The notes beneath the pieces were generated by a model. That model ran no database searches. It was given only the letters and a program-made list of their open reading frames with translations, and was not told the origin of the DNA. A DNA stretch of 64,000 nucleotides, taken from contig CAKSHM010000001.1 of assembly GCA_934457415.1 (NCBI GenBank), forward strand, positions 248,001 through 312,000, written 5' to 3'. Numbering within the stretch: position 1 is the stretch's first letter; each line of letters starts with the position of its first letter. Of this stretch, positions 8,811-16,631 are shown in pieces. Position numbers and translations under genes: made by a program. Origin of the DNA: an uncultured Eubacteriales bacterium. GTDB lineage: Bacteria; Bacillota; Clostridia; Oscillospirales; Acutalibacteraceae.

Positions 8811-8853
8811 AAAAAAAGATGGCAGGCACAAAAAGTGCAGGCCATCTTTTTTT
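8811..8853 (+). terminator. Rho-independent terminator
   Basis: AAAAAAAGATGGC (8811-8823) pairs with GCCATCTTTTTTT (8841-8853), with an inner GCAC/GTGC stem. It ends in a T-run and lies 8 bases after the stop of the 116-residue gene. Its symmetry would also let it terminate leftward transcription of the tail-fibre gene. Confidence 0.9.
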
Positions 8854-9085
8854 GCTTGCGAGGGTTTGACTCGAATTGCACGATATGGCATTTTATTTAT
8901 GAAGAAAATGCCGCCGAGCCATTCAGGTTATGAGTCGGATTGTATAACCTTACAAGCACATAATTGTATGAAAGTAAATCTCTAATTGAATATCTCCTGA
9001 AAGTTAATAAAAGAGCAGATACTATGCTGTGTATTTGCAAATTTTTTAAGAGGGATGAGATATGGTAAATCAAAAAAATGTTTAT
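8854..9085. other. Intergenic stretch, no supported gene
   Basis: I see no coding region with a ribosome site here. The only structure is a short perfect inverted repeat, GGCATTTT (8887-8894) and AAAATGCC (8905-8912). The stretch separates the terminator from the 3' end of the minus-strand tail-fibre gene. Confidence 0.5.
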
Positions 9086-10555
9086 TTAATTTTTTGAATC
9101 AAGTATCAGAGCCTGAAGCTCGGAAAATGCTTTGTTTATATCTTTATTATATTCCGCAAAAATTTTTAATCTGTCACTGTTAACGGAAAGCTGTATTTCA
9201 TTTTTACATTGAATTCCGTTCACTGAGCCGTTATCTTTTATTTCAAAGACCTGTGTTTCACTTGAGAGGTTATTGGCTACGGATAAGGTAATATCAGAAA
9301 AATTGTTCAGATATTTTTTGTATTCTGTTACAGCTGAACCTTCTTCTAATTGCGGTTTAAACACTAAAGAGTTCACAGTAGTTCCTTTTCTTATAATAAT
9401 GGCCAAATAGATATATTGGTTTTCACTTAAGCTGAAAACGCAATCTGAACCGTTATCATATATGAATTTTCTGTTTAGTCCTTTACCGTCATCATCGTGG
9501 GCAAAAAGCAATTGATATTTGTCGTTTCCGCCGTTTGAAGGGCAGCCGGAAAAGGCATAAATTCCCGAATTTATGTATTCTTCCGATTTAAAGTGTATTA
9601 AATAAAAGAAAGCGGTTTCGGCAGCTGTTCCGTTTACCGTTACACTACCGTCGCCGTTATCGGTAAATGTTATTCCGTTAACTGTTTTTGTAGTGTCATA
9701 ATAAGGATAGGGGATAAGGTTTTTATTTTTAACCGTGACCTTTAATTCATGCTCGTTAGGAGATGCGTCGGTAATTGTTATCGGATTTCCGGCTGCATTC
9801 CCTTTTAAAGGATTGCTGCAGGAGGTGTTCATCTGAAGTTCTGTCAAATCTCCTTTGTCACCCTTATCGCCCTTATCTCCCTTTAAACCTTGCACTCCTG
9901 TATCGCCTTTTTCTCCTTTATCACCCTTATCTCCTTTTTCGCCTTTAAGATTTTCTAATTGCTCGTCGGTAAAATCGGTGTAGACAAATGCGTTTCCTTT
10001 TTCGCCTTTCTCTCCGCGTTCGCCCTTGTCTCCCTTGTCGCCTTTATCGCCGGTATCACCCTTTTCACCTTTTATTCCTTGAATACCCTGCGTTCCTGTA
10101 TCGCCTTTGTCTCCTTTTTCACCCTTGAATTTTCCGTCCTCGGCATCCTTTCGCAAATTTTCGGAAATCTGCTTGTTTTCCTGCATTATGCTTAAAATTT
10201 GCTCGTATTCGGAAGGGGTGGGGGAAGACGGTTCGTCGGTTTCGGCTTTAAATCCGCTTTTTATTACGGGTATTCTGCATTCGGATGTAGTTATTCTTAA
10301 ATTCTCCTTTACTCCGTAAACCGAAACCGAAAACTCATTTTCCTTAAGCACTTCGTATGGTACTGTGCAAGTGTCGGAATTTAATACCACACTAACGGCG
10401 GTTTCGCCCGACGGATTCTTAAAAATAACCGTTTTTGCAAGCCCGTCCCATTCGTTTGAAAACTTAAACTCAATTTCGGGATAGTTTATCGAATCGGTCG
10501 CAATCAGCGAATGTTTTTCAAAAATATCCTGCCCGTTAACTTCAATTTTAATCAT
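9086..10555 (-). CDS. Phage tail-fibre/baseplate-like protein with collagen-like repeats
   Basis: This is a 489-residue protein starting at an ATG with an AAAGGAG site. Residues 1-100 form a beta-rich head typical of Firmicutes phage baseplate or tail proteins. A coiled region (about 115-140) follows. Gly-X-Y repeats rich in GEKGDKGDT triplets run at about 145-187 and 204-236. The interruption FVYTDFTDEQLENL between them is a familiar tail-fibre element. The C-terminal 250 residues look like a carbohydrate-binding beta-sandwich. Such proteins form trimers that bind the host cell surface. No other structural phage gene is nearby, so this is an orphan, either prophage debris or a gene kept for another use. 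It reads toward the tRNA, opposite to its neighbours. Confidence 0.8.
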   Translation of the reverse strand: MIKIEVNGQDIFEKHSLIATDSINYPEIEFKFSNEWDGLAKTVIFKNPSGETAVSVVLNSDTCTVPYEVLKENEFSVSVYGVKENLRITTSECRIPVIKSGFKAETDEPSSPTPSEYEQILSIMQENKQISENLRKDAEDGKFKGEKGDKGDTGTQGIQGIKGEKGDTGDKGDKGDKGERGEKGEKGNAFVYTDFTDEQLENLKGEKGDKGDKGEKGDTGVQGLKGDKGDKGDKGDLTELQMNTSCSNPLKGNAAGNPITITDASPNEHELKVTVKNKNLIPYPYYDTTKTVNGITFTDNGDGSVTVNGTAAETAFFYLIHFKSEEYINSGIYAFSGCPSNGGNDKYQLLFAHDDDGKGLNRKFIYDNGSDCVFSLSENQYIYLAIIIRKGTTVNSLVFKPQLEEGSAVTEYKKYLNNFSDITLSVANNLSSETQVFEIKDNGSVNGIQCKNEIQLSVNSDRLKIFAEYNKDINKAFSELQALILDSKN

Positions 10556-10631
10556 TTTTTATCTCCTTTTCGTTTTGGTTCAGTACTGTTTCCGATTTAA
10601 AAAATAAAAAATCATTTTGCGACATTCACCG

Positions 10632-10652
10632 ACATTTTATTTTTTAAAATGT
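10632..10652. promoter_or_regulatory. Inverted repeat abutting the polysaccharide promoter
   Basis: ACATTTTA (10632-10639) and TAAAATGT (10645-10652) are perfect inverted repeats around a T5 spacer, ending 5 bases before the -35 box. The position suits an operator. It lies just upstream of the tail-fibre start on the other strand as well. Confidence 0.3.
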
Positions 10653-10657
10653 AATTA

Positions 10658-10686
10658 TTGACGGAAATAGTAAATTGTATTATAAT
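10658..10686 (+). promoter_or_regulatory. Sigma-A promoter of the polysaccharide operon
   Basis: TTGACG (10658-10663), a 17-base spacer and a perfect TATAAT (10681-10686) make a near-consensus housekeeping promoter. Transcription would begin near 10693, leaving an untranslated leader of about 215 bases before the first gene. Confidence 0.75.
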
Positions 10687-10692
10687 AAATAA

Positions 10693-10907
10693 TAATATTC
10701 TTAATAGTCAAAATTGCGATATTTTCGGTTAGTCCGAGTTTGTTATGCGGGTAGATATCTTTACAAGGTCTGGGGAAAAAACACCTTGGCGCTAAGATTT
10801 TAAATCAGCGGTCATATAAGAAAAAGGGAATTTTAGATAAAAACCGAGTGAATCAGCTTAATAAAATCGGAATGATACGGAACAAAATTTTTAATGGGGA
10901 AAGATAT
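10693..10907 (+). ncRNA. Structured 5' leader of the polysaccharide operon
   Basis: The long leader contains two adjacent hairpins. The first is AAGGT (10765-10769) with ACCTT (10783-10787), enclosing a loop with CTGGGGAAAAAAC. The second is CGCT (10790-10793) with AGCG (10807-10810), continuing inward as GATT/AATC over an AA bulge. There is no T-run after either, so they are not simple terminators. Long leaders with hairpins near the start are used for processive antitermination of long polysaccharide operons (LoaP and EAR types). I cannot assign it to a named RNA family. Confidence 0.4.
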
Positions 10908-12092
10908 ATGAAAATAGCAGTAGCAGGAACAGGATATGTCGGGCTGTCTTTGTCGGTTCTGTTGTCGCAGAATGACGATGTAACCGCGGTTGATATTATC
11001 AAGGAAAAGGTGGATTTGATAAATAACAGGCGTTCGCCGATTGCGGATAAGGAAATAGAAGAGTATCTGACAGACCGTAAGCTGTCTTTAATGGCAACTG
11101 CCGACGGTGAGAGTGCTTATAAGGATGCCGAAATCGTTATTATTGCAACGCCTACCAATTATGACCCTGAAAAGAATTATTTTGACACAAGCTCTGTCGA
11201 AAGCGTTATCAAGCAAGTATTAAATGTTAATAAAAAAGCCGTAATGGTAATTAAGTCTACCGTTCCTGTCGGCTTTACGGAGGAAATGCAGAAAAAATTC
11301 TCATGCGAAAATATTATTTTCAGCCCCGAATTTTTAAGAGAGGGTAAAGCGCTTTATGATAATCTGTATCCTTCCAGAATTATAGTCGGAGTAAAAGATG
11401 AAAATCCTGAGGTGAAAAAAGCCGCCGAAAAATTCGTTGAGCTTTTAAAAAACGGGGCAAAAAAAGAAAATATCGAAGTGCGCTTTATGCATCCGACCGA
11501 GGCAGAGGCTGTAAAGCTTTTTGCAAATACATATCTTGCGCTCAGAGTAGCTTATTTTAATGAACTCGATACCTATGCTCAGCTGAGACATCTTGATACA
11601 AAATCAATTATAGAAGGCGTTGGTCTGGACCCGAGAATAGGAAATCACTATAATAATCCCTCCTTCGGTTACGGCGGATACTGTCTGCCTAAGGATACAA
11701 AACAGCTTCTTGCTAATTATAATGATGTTCCTCAGAATATCATTTCCGCCATTGTTGAGGCAAACAGGACAAGAAAGGACTTTATTTCCGAACAAATTCT
11801 TCTTAAAAATCCTAAGGTTGTCGGAATTTACAGACTGACAATGAAATCAGGCAGCGACAATTTCCGCCAAAGCTCAATTCAGGGAGTTATGAAAAGAATA
11901 AAAGCTAAGGGAACAGAAGTCGTTGTTTTTGAGCCTGCTCTTAAAGAAGAAAGCTTTTATAACAGCCGAGTAATCAAGGATATCTCCGAATTTAAAAGGA
12001 TAAGCGATGTTATCGTCGCAAACAGATATAACGATGAAATAAAAGATGTTTTAGATAAGGTCTATACAAGGGATCTTTATTTCAGGGATTAA
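10908..12092 (+). CDS. ugd: UDP-glucose 6-dehydrogenase
   Basis: This 394-residue NAD-dependent enzyme would oxidise UDP-glucose to UDP-glucuronic acid for polysaccharide synthesis in the cytoplasm. The Rossmann motif is GTGYVGL at residues 7-13. The signatures IKSTVPVG and SPEFLREG follow, and the catalytic Cys259 lies in GGYCLPKDT. The length matches the short HasB/Cap3A-type enzymes. I chose the ATG at 10908 because it has a GGGGAAAG site and begins directly with the Rossmann strand; an upstream GTG (10848) adds 20 non-conserved residues. It is the first gene of the operon, 22 bases before the aldolase. A UDP-ManNAc or UDP-GlcNAc dehydrogenase activity is possible but less likely for this length class. 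Confidence 0.92.
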   Translation: MKIAVAGTGYVGLSLSVLLSQNDDVTAVDIIKEKVDLINNRRSPIADKEIEEYLTDRKLSLMATADGESAYKDAEIVIIATPTNYDPEKNYFDTSSVESVIKQVLNVNKKAVMVIKSTVPVGFTEEMQKKFSCENIIFSPEFLREGKALYDNLYPSRIIVGVKDENPEVKKAAEKFVELLKNGAKKENIEVRFMHPTEAEAVKLFANTYLALRVAYFNELDTYAQLRHLDTKSIIEGVGLDPRIGNHYNNPSFGYGGYCLPKDTKQLLANYNDVPQNIISAIVEANRTRKDFISEQILLKNPKVVGIYRLTMKSGSDNFRQSSIQGVMKRIKAKGTEVVVFEPALKEESFYNSRVIKDISEFKRISDVIVANRYNDEIKDVLDKVYTRDLYFRD

Positions 12093-12114
12093 GCATATAA
12101 AGGGGTTCAATAAA

Positions 12115-12948
12115 TTGCCGTTAAAGTTGATGTATATTACGAATGATCCTGCCGTTGCGCTTATAGCCGAGAAATACGGGGTAGACAGAATTTGGGTTGA
12201 TTTGGAAACTCTCGGAAAAGAAAAACGCCAGCACAATATGAACACTGTAAAATCCAAGCACGGTATTCAAGATATTTTTAATATTTCAAATTTACTTACA
12301 AGGTCGGAAATGCTTGTCCGAATCAATCCGATCAACGATTCTTCGGAAAAAGAAATAAATCAAGTAATCGATGCCGGAGCGGATATCATTATGCTTCCGA
12401 TGTGGAAAAAATCAGAAGAAGTAAAAGAATTCATCGAAATAGTCAAAGGGAGGGTGAAAACCACACTGCTGTTAGAAACCAAAGAAGCTGTTGACTGTCT
12501 TGATGATGTTTTAAAGTCGGGCGGATTTGACGAGGTACATATAGGGTTAAATGATTTGCATTTGAGCTACGGTTTGAATTTTATGTTTGAATTGATATCA
12601 AATAAAACAGTTGAAAATATCAGCTTTAAGCTGAAAAAAGCCAACGTGCCTTTTGGATTCGGCGGTATATCAAAATTGGGAGACGGCTTGTTGCCTGCTG
12701 AAAAAATAATTGTCGAGCATTATCGGGTCGGATCTACAAGAGCTATCTTATCAAGAAGCTTTTGTGATACTGCAAAGGAAAAGAATCTTGAAAAGATAGA
12801 GAATATTTTTAAAACTAATATGAAACTTTTAAGAAGCTTAGAAAATAAAATATCTGAATTTGATACAGATGATTTTGATAGAAATTTTGATGAAATAAAG
12901 CTTATCGTTAATGGAATTGTTAAAGAAATGAAGTGTGTTAATAAATGA
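12115..12948 (+). CDS. HpcH/HpaI aldolase/citrate lyase family protein
   Basis: This is a 277-residue TIM-barrel enzyme of the pyruvate/oxaloacetate-class aldolase superfamily. Family features are IWVDLETLG near residues 27-35, LVRINP, AGADIIMLPM, the metal-ligand Glu in TLLLETKEA, and IGLNDLHLSYG (matching the family's IGPNDLS). It starts at TTG with AAAGGGG 9 bases upstream; the next ATG (12130) has no ribosome site. The 3' end overlaps the PLP-enzyme gene by four bases. In this setting it may make or cleave a pyruvate-derived unit destined for a sugar substituent. The actual substrate is unknown. Placement inside a polysaccharide operon, with a PLP decarboxylase and an aminotransferase, is unusual. 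Confidence 0.8.
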   Translation: MPLKLMYITNDPAVALIAEKYGVDRIWVDLETLGKEKRQHNMNTVKSKHGIQDIFNISNLLTRSEMLVRINPINDSSEKEINQVIDAGADIIMLPMWKKSEEVKEFIEIVKGRVKTTLLLETKEAVDCLDDVLKSGGFDEVHIGLNDLHLSYGLNFMFELISNKTVENISFKLKKANVPFGFGGISKLGDGLLPAEKIIVEHYRVGSTRAILSRSFCDTAKEKNLEKIENIFKTNMKLLRSLENKISEFDTDDFDRNFDEIKLIVNGIVKEMKCVNK

Positions 12949-14162
12949 ATTTTGATTATCAAAAGATAAATAATTGTATGGAAAATTACGGAGACGCTTT
13001 TTATCTGCTTGATTCATATCAGTTTAAAGAAAATTTTTTACAGTTAAAGAAAGCCTTTTCTGATATTTATCCAAATTTTAATATAGCTTACTCCTATAAA
13101 ACCAATTATACGCCGGAACTCTGCAAGATTGTTGATGAACTCGGGGGCTATGCAGAAGTTGTTTCGGACATGGAGATGGAAATTGCGTTAAGAATCGGCG
13201 TTTCGCCGAAAAAAATAATTTGGAACGGTCCTTATAAAAACCTTAAAAAGGTTAAGGAGCTGTTATTCCTTGGCGGTACCGTTAATTTGGACTCATCTTA
13301 TGAAGTGGATTTTTTAAAAAAATTAGCTGAAAAATATCCCGAAAAGATATTAAAAATCGGTATTAGGTGTAATTTTGATATTAACGATGGGGTTGTTTCG
13401 CGTTTTGGATTTGATACAGATTCAAATGAATTCGTGCGTGCAATGGAATTTGTTTCAAATAAAAGTAACATCCGCTTTGTTGGCTTGCAATGTCATTTTG
13501 CCTCAAGAAATTTAAATACTTGGAAGCCTCGCGCAAAGGGAATGCTTGATTTAATTGATACCCTCGGAATCATTCCGGAGCATATTGATTTAGGCGGTGG
13601 TCTTTTCGGCAAAATGAATGATACCTTAAAAGCACAGTTTGATTCCTATATTCCGGATTATAATGAATACGCGCATGAAGTCGCTCCTTTATTTGCTGAA
13701 AAATTTTCAAAAACGGAAAATCCGCCTTTGTTATTAGTCGAACCCGGAAGCGCACTTGTCGGCGATTGCATGAAATTTGCGACAAGGGTTATAAACATCA
13801 AAACCGTAAGGAATAAAACAATCGCCACAGTCCTCGGAAGTATTTATAATATCAACCCGACCTTAAATAAAAAAAATCCTCCGATAGATATACTTCATTG
13901 CGGAGAAAAAACAAAAAGATATGACGATTTGGATTTCGGTGGTTTTACTTGTATTGAGTCTGATTATTTGTATCGGCACTTCAGCGGTAATCTTGCAGTG
14001 AATGATATAGTTGTCTTCGGAAATGTCGGCTCATATTCAGTTGTTTTAAAACCTCCTTTTATTTTGCCGAATTTTCCGGTTCTTGATATTTGCGGAAATC
14101 ATCAAAAAGTTGTTAAGCGTAAAGAAAATTTTGACGATTTATTTCATACTTTTAGTTTTTGA
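12945..14162 (+). CDS. PLP-dependent amino acid decarboxylase (fold type III, LysA/BtrK-like)
   Basis: This is a 405-residue alanine-racemase-fold enzyme. The Schiff-base Lys is K52 in YSYKTNYTP. The barrel motifs IRCNFD, GLQCHFASR and HIDLGGG (phosphate-binding glycines) follow, then EPGSALVGD. The C-terminal beta domain has CIESDYL and VFGNVGSYS. These match diaminopimelate/ornithine-type decarboxylases. It starts at ATG, overlapping the aldolase gene by four bases (ATGA), and ends 9 bases before the sugar transferase. BtrK-type relatives act in secondary metabolism on carrier-bound amino acids. Here it may make an amine that decorates the polysaccharide. A role in lysine synthesis is unlikely given the operon. 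Confidence 0.82.
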   Translation: MNFDYQKINNCMENYGDAFYLLDSYQFKENFLQLKKAFSDIYPNFNIAYSYKTNYTPELCKIVDELGGYAEVVSDMEMEIALRIGVSPKKIIWNGPYKNLKKVKELLFLGGTVNLDSSYEVDFLKKLAEKYPEKILKIGIRCNFDINDGVVSRFGFDTDSNEFVRAMEFVSNKSNIRFVGLQCHFASRNLNTWKPRAKGMLDLIDTLGIIPEHIDLGGGLFGKMNDTLKAQFDSYIPDYNEYAHEVAPLFAEKFSKTENPPLLLVEPGSALVGDCMKFATRVINIKTVRNKTIATVLGSIYNINPTLNKKNPPIDILHCGEKTKRYDDLDFGGFTCIESDYLYRHFSGNLAVNDIVVFGNVGSYSVVLKPPFILPNFPVLDICGNHQKVVKRKENFDDLFHTFSF

Positions 14163-14171
14163 GGAAGAATA

Positions 14172-14879
14172 ATGAACAATTTTTTAAAAAGATTTTTTGA
14201 TATTCTTTTTTCCGTTTTAGGTTTAATATTGTTAGTTCCTCTGTTTTTAATAATCTCTTTGGCAATAAAACTTGATTCTAACGGTCCTGTTTTTTTTAAA
14301 CAGGAAAGAAGAACAATAAACGGAAAAATATTTAAAATGTATAAATTCCGCACAATGATAGTAAATGCAGAAAAAACCGGCTCGGGTATTTTTAATTTCA
14401 GAAATGATCCGAGAGTTACAACGGTTGGTAGGTTTTTGAGAAATACAAGCCTCGATGAACTTCCGCAGCTGTTTAATGTTTTAAGGGGAGACTTGTCGCT
14501 GGTTGGGCCGCGGCCGTGCGTTACATATGAACTCGGAGATTTTGATACCTTAAACAGTAAATACAAAAAAAGATTTTCTGTCCGTGCAGGGATAACAGGT
14601 CTTGCTCAAATAAAAGGCAGAAATGAAAATTCATGGGAAGAAAAAGTTACTTTTGATAATATTTATATTGATAAATTTAAAAAATACGGTATTTTTCTTG
14701 ATTTAAAAATTCTTTGTTTAACATTTTTAAGCGTATTTAAAAGCAAAAATATTTATGAAGAAAAAGCAGACGAATCACTTGACGATATTGCTGCCGCAAA
14801 GGCTGAAGAACAGGAAATCATTCGTTTGGCTCATATACCGGATGAAGAATATATAAAAGAATCCGTTTTGATGAAGTAA
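14172..14879 (+). CDS. Initiating sugar transferase (undecaprenyl-phosphate phosphoglycosyltransferase)
   Basis: This 235-residue membrane enzyme would transfer a sugar-1-phosphate to undecaprenyl phosphate, the first step of repeat-unit assembly. It has a re-entrant hydrophobic helix at about residues 10-32, PVFFKQERR, MYKFRTM, the catalytic Asp-Glu dyad in TSLDELPQL, and LVGPRP. This is the small PglC-type catalytic core without the extra N-terminal helices of WbaP. The charged tail (about 200-235) is extra. An AGGAAG site precedes the start, and the next gene follows after 10 bases. The sugar specificity (Glc, Gal or QuiNAc type) cannot be read from the sequence. Confidence 0.93.
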   Translation: MNNFLKRFFDILFSVLGLILLVPLFLIISLAIKLDSNGPVFFKQERRTINGKIFKMYKFRTMIVNAEKTGSGIFNFRNDPRVTTVGRFLRNTSLDELPQLFNVLRGDLSLVGPRPCVTYELGDFDTLNSKYKKRFSVRAGITGLAQIKGRNENSWEEKVTFDNIYIDKFKKYGIFLDLKILCLTFLSVFKSKNIYEEKADESLDDIAAAKAEEQEIIRLAHIPDEEYIKESVLMK

Positions 14880-14889
14880 GGAGAGAATT

Positions 14890-15816
14890 ATGAAAACTGA
14901 TGTTGCAAACAGATTTATATGGTTTAAAGGGAAAATATTAAATGTTAATGACGCAAAAATCAATATTCTTGCGCCGACATCTCAATTCGGATTAAATGTC
15001 TTTGAGGGTATTCCATGTTATTGGAATGACAGAATAAAACAATTGTATGCATTTCGGCTTAATGATCATTATGAGAGACTTCTTCGTTCTGCAAAGCTTA
15101 TTCAGATTAACTGTACTTATACTAAAGAGGAAATGAAAAAAGCGCTTGTTGAAGTTGTAAAAGCAAATGAATATGATGAAAACCTATCTGTAAGACAAAC
15201 TCTGTTTGTAGACGGTTTTGGATCATGGGGCTCCTCTGAGCCGGTAGATATGTTTGTGGCTCCTATTCCGAAAGGCAAAACAAGTTCGGAGTATAACAAA
15301 AAAGGGTTGAATTGCTGTATTACTTCTTGGAGGAGAATTTCCGACACAACACTTTCTCCGAGAATTAAATGCGGTGCAAATTATATTAACAGCCGTATGG
15401 GTCAGCGAGAGGCTATTCGTAACGGATACGATACCTGCATATTTTTGAATGAAGCAGGTAAGGTTGCGGAAGGGCCGGGGTCTTGTTTCTTTATGATAAA
15501 AAACGGTATGGTTATCACCCCCAAGCTTACCGACAGTGTTTTGGAAAGTATTACAAGAGATACTATTATTAAACTTGCAAAGATGAAAGGCTATAAGGTC
15601 GAGGAAAGAAGCATTGACAGAACAGAGCTGTATACCTGCGATGAGGCGTTTCTTTGCGGTTCTGCTATGGAGATCACACCGGTTCTTTCGGTTGACAGAT
15701 ATGAAATCAATAAAGGCTTATCCGGAGAAATAACAAAAGACTTACATAGATTCTATCTTGATGCCGCAATGGGAGAAATATCTGAATTAAAAGATTGGAT
15801 AACACCTATATTTTAG
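14890..15816 (+). CDS. Class IV aminotransferase (IlvE/D-amino-acid transaminase-like)
   Basis: This 308-residue PLP enzyme of fold type IV swaps amino groups between an amino acid and a keto acid. Family features are FGLNVFEGIP, the PLP Lys K160 in RIKCGANYINS, NEAGKVAEGPGS (phosphate-binding region) and LCGSAMEITPV. Its length matches branched-chain and D-amino-acid aminotransferases. AAGGAGAG precedes the ATG. It stands within the polysaccharide operon between the initiating transferase and the first glycosyltransferase, and shares that operon with the decarboxylase and aldolase. Together the three could make an unusual amino-acid-derived substituent. Ordinary branched-chain metabolism is the alternative. 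Confidence 0.88.
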   Translation: MKTDVANRFIWFKGKILNVNDAKINILAPTSQFGLNVFEGIPCYWNDRIKQLYAFRLNDHYERLLRSAKLIQINCTYTKEEMKKALVEVVKANEYDENLSVRQTLFVDGFGSWGSSEPVDMFVAPIPKGKTSSEYNKKGLNCCITSWRRISDTTLSPRIKCGANYINSRMGQREAIRNGYDTCIFLNEAGKVAEGPGSCFFMIKNGMVITPKLTDSVLESITRDTIIKLAKMKGYKVEERSIDRTELYTCDEAFLCGSAMEITPVLSVDRYEINKGLSGEITKDLHRFYLDAAMGEISELKDWITPIF

Positions 15817-15855
15817 TTTTATACAAAAAAAGGATAAACATTATAAGGGGAAATT

Positions 15856-16623
15856 ATGAGTAGAAAGTATACAGATGGGCTTGTATCGATTATTATGCCG
15901 ATATATAATTCGGAAAAACATCTTAAGGAAGCACTTGATTCTGTTTTTTCGCAGAGCTATAAAAATATCGAAGCGGTTCTTGTCGATGATTGCTCAAATG
16001 ATAATTCTGCAATAATTATAGCCGAAATGCAAAAAAATCATCCGGAAATAAAATATTTTTTACAAGAAAAAAACATGGGAGCGGGAGCAGCCAGAAATAA
16101 GGCTTTGGAATTGGCTGACGGTCAGTATGTTGCATTCCTTGACAGTGATGATATTTGGGAAAGCAATAAAATTTCGGAACAAATTGCATTGATGAAGAAC
16201 AAAAAATCTCCTTTTTCTTATACAGCGATTGAAATGATAAATGAAAAAGGAAATCTTATAAAAAGCAAAAGGAACATAAAGGAAGAATGCGATTACAAAT
16301 ATCTTCTTCATAACACCGTTATAGCGACTTCTTCGGTAGTAATAGACAGAAATGTTTTAGGAGATTTTCGTATGCCGCTGCGCAGAGGCGGTCAGGATTA
16401 TGCTACTTGGCTGAAACTATTGCATAACGGTACCGTTGCATGCGGAATAAATGATGCTCTTGTGAAATACCGTGTTGCGAGCGGTTCGCTGTCTTCTAAT
16501 AAATTTAAAAGTATAAAGCAGGTTTGGGAAATTCAAACGCAGGATGAAGGAATCAATAGGTTAAATGCCGCTTTTCATGTAACGTGCTTCTGCTTTAATG
16601 CTTTTAAAAAGTATTTTATGTGA
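15856..16623 (+). CDS. Family 2 glycosyltransferase
   Basis: This 255-residue GT-A enzyme has the typical start VSIIMPIYNSEKHL, the nucleotide-binding VLVDDCSND, GAGAARNKAL and the metal-binding motif AFLDSDD. It resembles TuaG/EpsE-type transferases that add a sugar to a lipid-linked repeat unit at the membrane. AAGGGGAA precedes the ATG. Its stop overlaps the region that provides the ribosome site of the next gene. Donor and acceptor are unknown. Confidence 0.9.
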   Translation: MSRKYTDGLVSIIMPIYNSEKHLKEALDSVFSQSYKNIEAVLVDDCSNDNSAIIIAEMQKNHPEIKYFLQEKNMGAGAARNKALELADGQYVAFLDSDDIWESNKISEQIALMKNKKSPFSYTAIEMINEKGNLIKSKRNIKEECDYKYLLHNTVIATSSVVIDRNVLGDFRMPLRRGGQDYATWLKLLHNGTVACGINDALVKYRVASGSLSSNKFKSIKQVWEIQTQDEGINRLNAAFHVTCFCFNAFKKYFM

Positions 16624-16631
16624 GGTTTGTT

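Noticed and set aside
8864..8880. TTCGAGTC on the minus strand, same octamer as the tRNA T-loop, considered as an attachment-site remnant
   Set aside because: The match is only eight bases, in opposite orientation, with no flanking similarity; chance is a sufficient explanation.
8604..8891. Minus-strand frame containing RVKPSQAKKDGLHF
   Set aside because: It is the translation of the terminator and its flank opposite the 116-residue gene, with no ribosome site.
9838..10120. Short tandem repeats of the GGTGATAAAGGC type on the minus strand
   Set aside because: They are coding Gly-X-Y collagen triplets, not a non-coding satellite or CRISPR.
10848..10907. Upstream GTG start for the UDP-glucose dehydrogenase gene
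   Set aside because: It lacks a ribosome site and adds residues before the Rossmann strand; the ATG at 10908 has GGGGAAAG.
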